Assembly (NCBI RefSeq): GCF_003991355.1
Contig: NZ_RCSU01000007.1
Span: 277,514 to 341,513, forward strand
Direction: 5' to 3'
Source: Pseudoflavitalea rhizosphaerae
GTDB lineage: Bacteria; Bacteroidota; Bacteroidia; Chitinophagales; Chitinophagaceae
DNA: 64,000 bases
Below the pieces are notes generated by a model. The model did no database searches. It worked only from the letters and a program-made list of their open reading frames with translations, and had not been told where the DNA came from. Positions 23,694 through 31,166 of the stretch are shown piece after piece (positions within the stretch are counted from its first letter, which is position 1; each line of letters opens with the position of its first letter). The position numbers and the translations under genes are program-made.

Positions 23694-25271
23694 ATGGTAG
23701 AAATTAAACCCGATGAGATCTCAGCGATATTGCGCCAGCAATTGAGCAATTTCAATGCCGCCGCTGATCTTGAAGAAGTGGGTACTGTATTACAGGTGGG
23801 TGACGGTATCGCCCGTGTATACGGATTAAGCAACGTACGCTCTGGTGAGCTCGTTGAATTTGAAAATGGCGTTAAAGCTATTGCCCTCAACCTCGAAGAA
23901 GACAACGTGGGTGTGGTATTGATGGGTGAGAGCGGAGACATCAAAGAGGGTGCTAAAGTACGCCGTACCGGTAAGATCGCTTCTATCAACGTAGGAGAAG
24001 GAATGCTGGGCCGTGTTGTAAATACCCTGGGCGACCCTATCGACGGAAAAGGCCCCATCAAAGGTGAGCGTTATGAGATGCCCCTCGAGCGTAAAGCTCC
24101 CGGCGTTATCTTCCGTGAGCCTGTAAAAGAGCCGCTGCAAACCGGTATCAAAGCCATCGACGCCATGATCCCCATCGGCCGCGGTCAGCGTGAGCTGATC
24201 ATCGGTGACCGTCAGACTGGTAAAACAGCGATCGCTATCGATACTATCATCAACCAGAAGGAATTCTTCGAAGCTGGTAAACCTGTATATTGTATTTATG
24301 TAGCCATCGGTCAGAAGGCTTCTACCATCGCCGGTGTGATGAAAACCCTGGAAGATGCAGGTGCAATGCCCTACACTACCATCGTAGCGGCTTCTGCTTC
24401 TGATCCCGCTCCGCTGCAGTTCTACGCTCCTTTCGCTGGTGCTGCCATCGGTGAGTTCTTCCGCGATACCGGACGTCCTGCACTGATCGTGTATGATGAC
24501 CTTTCAAAACAAGCCGTAGCTTACCGTGAGGTATCCCTGCTGCTCCGCCGTCCGCCGGGCCGCGAAGCTTATCCTGGTGACGTATTCTACCTCCACAGCC
24601 GTCTGCTCGAACGCGCCGCTAAAGTTATCAACGACGATAGTGTTGCAAAGAACATGAACGACTGCCCTGATTCAATCAAGCACCTCGTTAAAGGTGGTGG
24701 TTCACTGACCGCTCTGCCGATCATCGAAACACAGGCCGGTGACGTATCTGCATACATCCCAACCAACGTGATCTCCATCACCGATGGTCAGATCTTCCTG
24801 GAAGGTAACCTCTTCAACGCTGGTATCCGACCGGCCATCAACGTAGGTATCTCTGTATCACGCGTAGGTGGTTCCGCTCAGATCAAATCAATGAAGAAAG
24901 TATCCGGTACCCTGAAACTGGACCAGGCCCTCTATCGTGAGATGGAAGCCTTCTCCAAATTCGGTGGCGACCTGGACGCTGCTACCAAACTGGTACTGGA
25001 CAAAGGCGCCCGTAACGTGGAGATCCTGAAACAACCTCAGTACACTCCGTTCAAAGTGGAAAAACAAGTAGCGATCATCTACCTCGGTACGCAAGGTCTG
25101 CTCCGTGAAGTTCCGGTTAAACGTGTACGTGAGTTCGAAGACCACTTCCTCCTGGAAATGGATAACAAACTCCCTGATGTACTGGCCGAATTCAAAAAAG
25201 GCATTCTTGATGACAACAGCATCAAGAAAATGGTTGACCTCGCAAAGAGCCTCATGCCTCAGTACAAATAA
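23694..25271 (+). CDS. atpA: ATP synthase F1 subunit alpha
   Basis: This 525-residue protein has the N-terminal beta-barrel ([20 protein letters not shown]), the P-loop GDRQTGKT (Gly171-Thr178), the VAIGQK segment, [20 protein letters not shown] and the catalytic-site arginine region [10 protein letters not shown]. It is complete and of normal length. It is the last gene before a strong terminator at 25301-25338. The gamma gene atpG, which normally follows alpha, is not present in the window. Confidence 0.97.
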   Translation: MVEIKPDEISAILRQQLSNFNAAADLEEVGTVLQVGDGIARVYGLSNVRSGELVEFENGVKAIALNLEEDNVGVVLMGESGDIKEGAKVRRTGKIASINVGEGMLGRVVNTLGDPIDGKGPIKGERYEMPLERKAPGVIFREPVKEPLQTGIKAIDAMIPIGRGQRELIIGDRQTGKTAIAIDTIINQKEFFEAGKPVYCIYVAIGQKASTIAGVMKTLEDAGAMPYTTIVAASASDPAPLQFYAPFAGAAIGEFFRDTGRPALIVYDDLSKQAVAYREVSLLLRRPPGREAYPGDVFYLHSRLLERAAKVINDDSVAKNMNDCPDSIKHLVKGGGSLTALPIIETQAGDVSAYIPTNVISITDGQIFLEGNLFNAGIRPAINVGISVSRVGGSAQIKSMKKVSGTLKLDQALYREMEAFSKFGGDLDAATKLVLDKGARNVEILKQPQYTPFKVEKQVAIIYLGTQGLLREVPVKRVREFEDHFLLEMDNKLPDVLAEFKKGILDDNSIKKMVDLAKSLMPQYK

Positions 25272-25300
25272 GCTGATAAGAATATTCAGATTCATAGTGG

Positions 25301-25338
25301 AAGTGCTTCCGGTTTATACCCGGAAGCACTTTTTTTAT
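25301..25338 (+). terminator. strong intrinsic terminator of the atpBEFHA operon
   Basis: A perfect 12-base-pair stem (AAGTGCTTCCGG and CCGGAAGCACTT) with a 7-base loop is followed by a run of T. It lies 29 bases after the atpA stop. It marks the end of the operon before any atpG. Confidence 0.92.
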
Positions 25339-25605
25339 GCGCTGGAAATCAACGCCACACAAGGTTTTAGCTCTTGTTGCAGAAAAAACTTTGGGGAGAT
25401 GCTTGCACAATTGAAATTTTGTAATTTACTTTGCTTCATCAAGTCAAACGACTTCCTCCAAATCCCCTCGAATAGCCGTACTCTTTTCTCCATCCAATTT
25501 TCATAAGTAATCCATTTCTGCCAATTTCTACGAAAATGACCTTATAGGTTCCAAATTCCTGTGGGCTACCGCGTTCAAATTCTGTTACCCCTTTAATAGA
25601 AATAT
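25339..25605. other. intergenic region upstream of a T9SS protein gene
   Basis: No gene is seen. A TACTTTG string near 25428 resembles a -7 element and would give a leader of about 170 bases for the gene at 25606. No strong hairpin or repeat was noticed. Confidence 0.4.
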
Positions 25606-26946
25606 ATGAAAGCGTACCCTACGGTAATCACTATTACCCAAGTTGCCCGTATCACCTTTAAATCAACAGCTTTAGTTCTGTTATTTATTGCAAACTCTGT
25701 TTTCGGTTACTCGCAAGAGTTAGAATTCAGAAATTCAAAACTTGAACCTAATTCACCAGCTTCCGCCGGTAAAGACGGTGCTGTGTACAGGTTCCCGTCT
25801 GTAACTACAAATGTAGATGCACGGGTCACGATCATCAAACGGTCCTCCTCCCTGGTGAAACTAGACGCCATCGACCTCACTTCATCTGGCTTCGATAACG
25901 CATTCCAGCCACAAGTGAACTACAACAATGGCACTACACCTAGAGGTTTCAGTGACTGGTATATGGAGTTTGAAATTGCTTTCGTGAAGAGTGGGACCAA
26001 TCAGCCTGTACCCGTTGAAAGTGTTGACCTCACTGCACTTGACCTGGATGGAAACGGCGGTACACTCAGCGAACATGTTTCATTCTTCAGCCTGGAATCA
26101 TATACGCTGGAAGCGAGAACGCAGATCAAGGCGAGCAGTGTGAATGAAGCGCTGACTGGTTATATGGGACTGGTGCCTGGTAAAAAATTCACAGGGCCCA
26201 CTGCCAACTACACGAACATTGATCCCACCGCCACCAGGGTGATGGTGACCAACAAATATTCAAACATTTCAAGAATACGCCTGCGTGCGGGCGGCGTGAG
26301 CCAGGGAAGGGATGGAGCAGCATCGAGGATGTATTCTTTCTGGTTCAAATCATTTGTTTACACTGAACCAGTTGAAGGTTCGCTGCCAGTTAAACTCAGC
26401 TCTTTCAACGCTACCAAAAAGAACGATACCAGGGTTGCGCTCAACTGGAGCACAGCACAGGAGATCAATGCCAGTCACTTTGTAGTGGAACGCAGCTTCG
26501 ATGGAAAGGAATATGACGAAGCGGGACTCGTGTTTGCGATCGGGAACTCCAATGTGAACAACAACTACAAGTTCACAGACGATCTGAAGAACAAGTACGC
26601 CAGCATCATCTACTATCGTCTCCGGATCGTGGATATGGACGGAAAAACAGAGAAATCTGTAGTGCGTATCATTCGTAATGCAGAAGTGAAAGAATATGCG
26701 AAGATCCTCACCTATCCTAACCCTGTGGTAAACGAATTACGTGTGCAGCTTCCCGTAAGCTGGCAGAACAATACAGTGAATATCGAAGTATTCAATAACA
26801 GCGGCCAAATAGTAAAGCGTCAGGTTGCCAATCGCGCAGGGCAGACTGAAGTGGTGAATATGAGTGATCTGGGTGGCGGTATCTACTTTGTTCGCGCAGG
26901 AAACGGAACCGAATCTTCCACTCAACGAATTGCGAAATTGAAATAA
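25606..26946 (+). CDS. secreted surface protein with type IX sorting domain
   Basis: This 446-residue protein has a long N-terminal signal segment (hydrophobic core ALVLLFIANSVFGYSQ). Residues about 35-255 are a beta-rich domain of unknown family. It continues with LPVKLSSFNATKKNDTRVAL, a fibronectin-like module seen before many T9SS sorting domains (NWSTAQEINASHFVVERSFD). The C-terminal 80 residues are a Por sorting domain (YPNPVVNELRVQLP, VEVFNNSGQIV-like, GGGIYFVRAGNG, then QRIAKLK). It should be exported to the outer-membrane surface by the T9SS. The start is the first ATG of the frame, and the preceding leader is long. The target or ligand is unknown. Confidence 0.88.
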   Translation: MKAYPTVITITQVARITFKSTALVLLFIANSVFGYSQELEFRNSKLEPNSPASAGKDGAVYRFPSVTTNVDARVTIIKRSSSLVKLDAIDLTSSGFDNAFQPQVNYNNGTTPRGFSDWYMEFEIAFVKSGTNQPVPVESVDLTALDLDGNGGTLSEHVSFFSLESYTLEARTQIKASSVNEALTGYMGLVPGKKFTGPTANYTNIDPTATRVMVTNKYSNISRIRLRAGGVSQGRDGAASRMYSFWFKSFVYTEPVEGSLPVKLSSFNATKKNDTRVALNWSTAQEINASHFVVERSFDGKEYDEAGLVFAIGNSNVNNNYKFTDDLKNKYASIIYYRLRIVDMDGKTEKSVVRIIRNAEVKEYAKILTYPNPVVNELRVQLPVSWQNNTVNIEVFNNSGQIVKRQVANRAGQTEVVNMSDLGGGIYFVRAGNGTESSTQRIAKLK

Positions 26947-27104
26947 ACTCTACACTCAAATTTTTATAAGAGTACGATCTACAACAAGTCATCCTGTGTC
27001 TACAGGGTGTGTTTTAAGAAAGTTCAGCCTTTACGTACCTGCTGATGCTTTCTGTGATCAACAACTCTTCAACTGGTTTTTATTTAAAGGGTACGATCAA
27101 CAAC

Positions 27105-27136
27105 AGCCGGGCTTTTCCAAGCCTGGCTTTCTTTTT
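27105..27136 (+). terminator. intrinsic terminator downstream of the T9SS protein gene
   Basis: AGCCGGGCTT, loop TTCC, AAGCCTGGCT (one mismatch) is followed by TTCTTTTT. It is 158 bases after the stop codon at 26946. Between the stop and this hairpin no gene is seen. Confidence 0.65.
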
Positions 27137-27147
27137 GGGCCTGCCTG

Positions 27148-27295
27148 CCTCCGGGGGGATGCAAATCCGGCTGGGAAATGAACCGACGCGGGAGAATGAT
27201 TTGGGGCTGTGGATTGGAGAGATGAGGCGGTGGTAATGCTGTTGGGCTGCTTCGCTTACATTTCGCAAGGCCGGATTTGCATCACCCCCCGGAGG
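27148..27295. repeat. imperfect long inverted repeat, possible small mobile element
   Basis: The left arm at 27148-27171 and the right arm at 27270-27295 are reverse complements over about 24 bases with one 2-base insertion; both contain CCTCCGGGGGG and GCAAATCCGGC. The inverted similarity continues weakly inward (GAAATG on the left, CATTTC on the right). The 98-base centre has no ORF. It resembles a MITE-like or palindromic intergenic unit. No transposase and no clear target duplication are visible. From 27296 to 27412 nothing further was recognised. Confidence 0.65.
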
Positions 27296-27412
27296 CATGG
27301 GCACGCTGATAGGGTAAGAGTGATAAAAGAAGAAATATGAAAAGAAAGCAGGTTAGGCAAAGCTGCAAAATATATGGAGTGATCTGGATTTGAATCAGAG
27401 AAAATGTACTTC

Positions 27413-27706
27413 CTATTTCCTGATGTGCAGATAAGATTGCAGGTTGTTGACGTATTTCTGAAAGGCTTGTCTGCCGGGGGAAGTGATGCGGCAAATGGTT
27501 TGAGGATAGTTGTTGTGGAATTGTTTGTGAACTTCGATGTAGCCTGCTTCGCGGAGCTTATTGATCTGAACGCTGAGATTGCCGGCTGTGGCATTGGTCT
27601 TTTCGCGGAGAAGCGTGAAGTCGGCCTCCGGTTGTTGCATCAACAGGCTGATCACGGCAAGGCGGAGCTGGGAGTGTAAGATGGGGTCGAGGTCCTTGAA
27701 TTCCAT
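27413..27706 (-). CDS. winged-helix transcriptional regulator (HTH_34 type), paralogue of 2657-2956
   Basis: This 97-residue protein is one winged-helix domain: LRLAVISLLMQQPEADFTLL, recognition region TNATAGNLSVQINKLREAGY, wing VHKQFHNNYPQTICRITSPG, then a terminal helix. It resembles the regulator at 2657-2956 in size and motif spacing. It is the third gene of a same-strand cluster with a TonB-dependent receptor and a secreted protein, and has a 94-base gap upstream containing two ATACAGT strings (27724-27732 and 27738-27744) and a TATATTTG -7-like element on the minus strand. The ATACAGT string recurs in the palindrome before the receptor gene. It likely controls the receptor cluster; the signal is unknown. 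Confidence 0.87.
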   Translation of the reverse strand: MEFKDLDPILHSQLRLAVISLLMQQPEADFTLLREKTNATAGNLSVQINKLREAGYIEVHKQFHNNYPQTICRITSPGRQAFQKYVNNLQSYLHIRK

Positions 27707-27800
27707 TACTGCGTTTTCAACGAATACAGTAACAAATATACAGTCAAAGCAGGGTGATCAACCAGCAAGCCGATTAAAAACCCCGCTTTGAATTTTAATA

Positions 27801-28439
27801 CTATTTACAACCGGCGATCATCTCTTCCAGTTGTTTTTGCCCCCAGTTGGGATGCAGTGCAGATGCGGGTTTGAAGCTGCCGTATTTTTTTAACGCTTCT
27901 TCCATGATGGGTTTTGCAGTAGAACAGCCACCACCGAACTGCTCTGGTGTGTAGCGCAGATTTTGTCCCTGGATGAAATAGGGACGAGGATTTCCGGGGT
28001 CCTGTGATTTGGCATCGCTCAATGCTTTCTCAATAGCGGGGCCATACTGCATATAACGTTCCATCGGGTTCACGATCATACGAACTGTGGCAGAAATGGA
28101 TTTGATCACGCTGATCTCGGAATTGCCGGGCGCCAGGGCGGATGCTTTTGCCAGCAAGGTATCTATCTTATCCGCATACTGATCATTGTTAGGAGCATCA
28201 TTTTTCACCAGGGCATAGATGCCATATGCGTATGCTGCGTAATAATAGGGAAGCCACTGGTTCTTTTCTGCATCTGCGATCCGCTCGAATGCCTGGGAAG
28301 AGGCCAGGAAATCATCGGCTGTTTTATTCACGCCCAATTCTTCGATCCTGGCGGTCATGGCGCCGGTATACTTTTCACTTTGTGCCATGGCTGTTACTGT
28401 CAGCGTAAGTGCAGCAAATACAAACAGGATTTTTCTCAT
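27801..28439 (-). CDS. secreted helical-repeat (TPR-like) protein downstream of a TonB-dependent receptor
   Basis: This 212-residue protein has a signal peptide (MRKILFVFAALTLTVTAMAQ). The mature part reads as paired helices with TPR-like features (SSQAFERIADAEKNQWLPYY, later AKASALAPGNSEISVIKSIS and SQDPGNPRPYFIQGQNLRYT) and ends with a short CxxxxP / ..AGCK segment. It starts 11 bases after the receptor stop, so the two are co-transcribed. It may be a periplasmic partner of the receptor; this is inferred from position. An imperfect CAAAGCGGG...CCTGCTTTG inverted repeat with a 27-base loop follows it and could be a weak terminator before the regulator gene. Confidence 0.75.
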   Translation of the reverse strand: MRKILFVFAALTLTVTAMAQSEKYTGAMTARIEELGVNKTADDFLASSQAFERIADAEKNQWLPYYYAAYAYGIYALVKNDAPNNDQYADKIDTLLAKASALAPGNSEISVIKSISATVRMIVNPMERYMQYGPAIEKALSDAKSQDPGNPRPYFIQGQNLRYTPEQFGGGCSTAKPIMEEALKKYGSFKPASALHPNWGQKQLEEMIAGCK

Positions 28440-28450
28440 TGTTGATTATT

Positions 28451-30724
28451 TTATAAGTTACTGTTGATGACGTCTTCTGATCTGTCTATACCAAAACTGA
28501 TAAAGCATCCCACGAAAAAGAAACGGCGTGCAGTGGGAAGGACCGGATCTTTGCGGCTGCCATTCCAGGAATAGTTGTAACCGAAGACCTGGTCGTTGCC
28601 CAGCACATTGTTCAGCGAGAATACCCAAACCGTGAACTTCTTCGCATCTTTCTTCCCGATACTGGGCAGGTAGTTCACACTCAGGCTGAGATTATTGTAA
28701 GTGATGGTCTTGCCCTGGTCTGCGATCACAAATTTACCATCGCCGGCATTGTAACGGAAATTATAATAGGGCCTGCCAGTGGCAAAGGAATAAGAAGCGT
28801 TGAAACTGGTTTTGATTTTTGTAAGGAACTTCTTCACAACCAGGCTGGCGGTATGATTGGCTGCAAAGGATGGCTGGATGGCATAGGGATAATTCAGGTA
28901 ATCCCGTTTCGTATCCAGAAAGGAATAGGAAATCCAGTAATCCACGTCCTTGAATGTTTTCCGGTCGCGCCAGAAAAGTTCGATTCCCTGTGCTTTCCCG
29001 GAGCCACCGTTGGCCACGCTGTCTGGCAGTGTATTCCCTTTGGTGGCATAGGTTTTCACCAGTTCATCGTATTTCTTATAAAAGGCTTCTATGCGCAGTG
29101 TATAGTTGCGGCTCACGCGCTGGTAGTTGGCGATGTAATGTGTGGCTTTGGTATACAACAGGTCGTCTGTTTGTGCATAGTTGCGGAGAAAGAATTCCTT
29201 TTCGGGACGCTGATAGAAAATGCCGTAAGCCAGTGATACCTGTGCCTGGTTGCCCAACTTGTAAGCAAGTGATGCCCGGGGCACAATATTGGCCCTGTTC
29301 AGCAGCGAAGAATGTTCTACACGTCCACCCAGTTTGGCGGCAATGTCGTTGGTGATGTATACATCGGCTTCTGCAAAACCTGCTTTGAAATGATCTTCCG
29401 CATTTGTTTTCGCATGCTGCACATAACGGTTGGTGAAATCTGTTTTGTCTGTGAAGTAGAGGTACTCACCCCCAAAGCGAATGGCGCTGAGGCCATATAA
29501 TCTTCTTTCCAATACCATCTTGATCTGTGAGAGATCCGAATTGTTCTTTATGTGGAAGGATTTGCTGTCGTAAGGAACCTGGGCTATGAATTGTTCTTTA
29601 TTATCCTGGTCTTCCAATACATTCCTGATCTTATCGATATTATTACTATACGATGCGCCCAGGTTCAGTCTCCAGTGTTTTCCGATCTTTTCCTTCCAGC
29701 TCAGGTTCGTATATACGTTAAAGTTATAGAGCGTGAAGGCATTTTTGAGTGCGGTGGAATCGATATCTGCCCTGCGCAGTCCCAACTGGCCATAGTTGAA
29801 ATAGCCATAGAATTTAAGGATACCTGTTTTGGAGGTCTTGATCCTGAAATTGAATTCTCCGTTATGGAATTGTGGTGTAAGGAAATTATCGGGCCTTTGT
29901 TTTATGATGGCGAAATAAGCTGCCAGGTTGGTATAGCCGTAATTGGCGCCCCAGCTGGATTTCTTGTCTTTGCCGAGTTGGTTGTAACCGCCGCTCACAA
30001 AGATGGGCGAGATCCCAAGATTGGCTGAGGTTTGATCGGGAAGGTCAGTTGATTCCAGGATCAGAGCGGAAGAGAGTGCACCGCCATAGAGTGCCGAATA
30101 ACCGCCGGTACTGAACACAGTGCCTTTGAAGATGAAAGGCGAAAAACGGCCGCGGGATGCGATATCCGGAACACTGCTCTGAAAATAATTGTTCACCAGT
30201 GTGCCATCGATGAATACTTTGGCTTCTTCGGAACTGCCACCGCGTACAAAGAGCCCTTCTTTCTCTCCTACCTGCTGGGCGCCGGGCAGGGTTTTGAGTG
30301 CATTGGTAATGTCCCCGTCAGAGCCGGCAGTTGTGACGATATCGATAGGACCCAGTACTGTAGTACGTTTGGTATCGCTTGCTTCAAAGGTCCCTGCTGT
30401 GATCACTACCGCAGTTAGCTCATTGGGTTCGGCTTTCAGGATGGCATCCAGTTTTTGATCGCCGCCTGCGAGTGCGATCTTTTGTTCAAATGGTTTATAA
30501 CCGATGCAGGTGATCAGCAGGGTTTGTTCTCCTTTTTCTGATGTGCGGAAGCGGTAATTGCCGAGTGAGTCCGTAGTAGCGCCGTCGTAGGAATTCTTAA
30601 TGGCGATGCTGGCGCCGCCAATACCTTTTCCTTTGCCGTCTTTGATCCGTCCCTGGAGAACGGTTTGGGCACTCCCCAGAAAACTGGTGAGCAACAGGAG
30701 GATGAAGGGGATCACTTTCAGCAT
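28451..30724 (-). CDS. TonB-dependent outer-membrane receptor with carboxypeptidase-regulatory-like domain
   Basis: This 757-residue protein has a signal peptide, then a CarboxypepD_reg-like domain (residues about 22-100, LQGRIKDGKGKGIGGASIAI), a plug domain (residues about 110-230, with GPIDIVTTAGSDGDITNALK, EGLFVRGGSSEEAKVFIDGT and SALYGGALSSALIL) and a C-terminal beta-barrel. The size and lack of a SusD partner argue against a SusC-type polysaccharide receptor; siderophore, metal chelate or peptide import is possible but unproven. It heads a cluster with a secreted TPR-like protein and a winged-helix regulator. Its promoter region has a palindrome (30755-30771) and a 16-bp direct repeat (30792-30828). 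Confidence 0.9.
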   Translation of the reverse strand: MLKVIPFILLLLTSFLGSAQTVLQGRIKDGKGKGIGGASIAIKNSYDGATTDSLGNYRFRTSEKGEQTLLITCIGYKPFEQKIALAGGDQKLDAILKAEPNELTAVVITAGTFEASDTKRTTVLGPIDIVTTAGSDGDITNALKTLPGAQQVGEKEGLFVRGGSSEEAKVFIDGTLVNNYFQSSVPDIASRGRFSPFIFKGTVFSTGGYSALYGGALSSALILESTDLPDQTSANLGISPIFVSGGYNQLGKDKKSSWGANYGYTNLAAYFAIIKQRPDNFLTPQFHNGEFNFRIKTSKTGILKFYGYFNYGQLGLRRADIDSTALKNAFTLYNFNVYTNLSWKEKIGKHWRLNLGASYSNNIDKIRNVLEDQDNKEQFIAQVPYDSKSFHIKNNSDLSQIKMVLERRLYGLSAIRFGGEYLYFTDKTDFTNRYVQHAKTNAEDHFKAGFAEADVYITNDIAAKLGGRVEHSSLLNRANIVPRASLAYKLGNQAQVSLAYGIFYQRPEKEFFLRNYAQTDDLLYTKATHYIANYQRVSRNYTLRIEAFYKKYDELVKTYATKGNTLPDSVANGGSGKAQGIELFWRDRKTFKDVDYWISYSFLDTKRDYLNYPYAIQPSFAANHTASLVVKKFLTKIKTSFNASYSFATGRPYYNFRYNAGDGKFVIADQGKTITYNNLSLSVNYLPSIGKKDAKKFTVWVFSLNNVLGNDQVFGYNYSWNGSRKDPVLPTARRFFFVGCFISFGIDRSEDVINSNL

Positions 30725-30754
30725 AGCGGTTAAGTTTATGAGGCAAAGTAAAGT

Positions 30755-30771
30755 AGTTTATACAGTAAACT
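30755..30771. promoter_or_regulatory. 17-bp palindromic operator at the TonB-receptor promoter
   Basis: AGTTTATACAGTAAACT is a perfect 6-5-6 inverted repeat (AGTTTA, five bases, TAAACT), 31 bases upstream of the receptor ATG at 30724. On the minus strand it is followed by TACTTTG, a -7-like string, so it would lie in the promoter spacer. It has the same geometry as the sites at 1981-1997 and 2972-2988 but different arms, and it contains the ATACAGTAA string also found before the regulator gene (27724-27732). Confidence 0.6.
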
Positions 30772-30791
30772 TAAATTCCGGGTGCCTGCTT

Positions 30792-30828
30792 TCGGTAAAA
30801 CCGGGGACGGGGTCGGTAAAACGGGGGA
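30792..30828. repeat. 16-bp direct repeat with 21-bp period upstream of the TonB-receptor gene
   Basis: TCGGTAAAACCGGGGA (30792-30807) and TCGGTAAAACGGGGGA (30813-30828) differ at one base and start 21 bases apart, two helical turns. They lie just upstream of the operator and promoter of the receptor gene, where an activator would bind. The remaining gap to the M14 gene (30829-31166) holds a short GGCC hairpin followed by T residues (about 30846-30872) and no supported gene. Confidence 0.6.
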
Positions 30829-31166
30829 TGTTACCGGCATTATTTTGGCCTGTGGGCCAGGTTTTTTATTGTGTTGAGAGGGAAGTTTATTTTTTGGCCC
30901 TTGTAAATGAATCTCATCCGGCATTCATTATTTTCTTTGCAACAGTACATATTGATGTATGGTAAATCTCCTATTGCAGGTAAATGAATTATTAATTACT
31001 CTTGCATTGACACACCATAAACAATTAATCCTTTACCGAAAAACCTGGATGCATGAAACATCTGTACTCTTCCTTCTTCTACACAATTTCCCGGATTTAT
31101 CGTCATTCCTCCTGGCAGCATTGATTTTGCTGTGCACGTGGCATTAATACTTTCAACTAAAGCATA

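Noticed and set aside
25440..25600. Possible tRNA or riboswitch in the leader before the gene at 25606 (a GTTCAAATTC string)
   Set aside because: No acceptor or anticodon stem can be built around it, and no known riboswitch core is recognisable.
30959..31147. A 62-codon frame in the gap before the M14 gene
   Set aside because: No family features, and it ends just before the real gene. It probably only reflects low stop-codon density.
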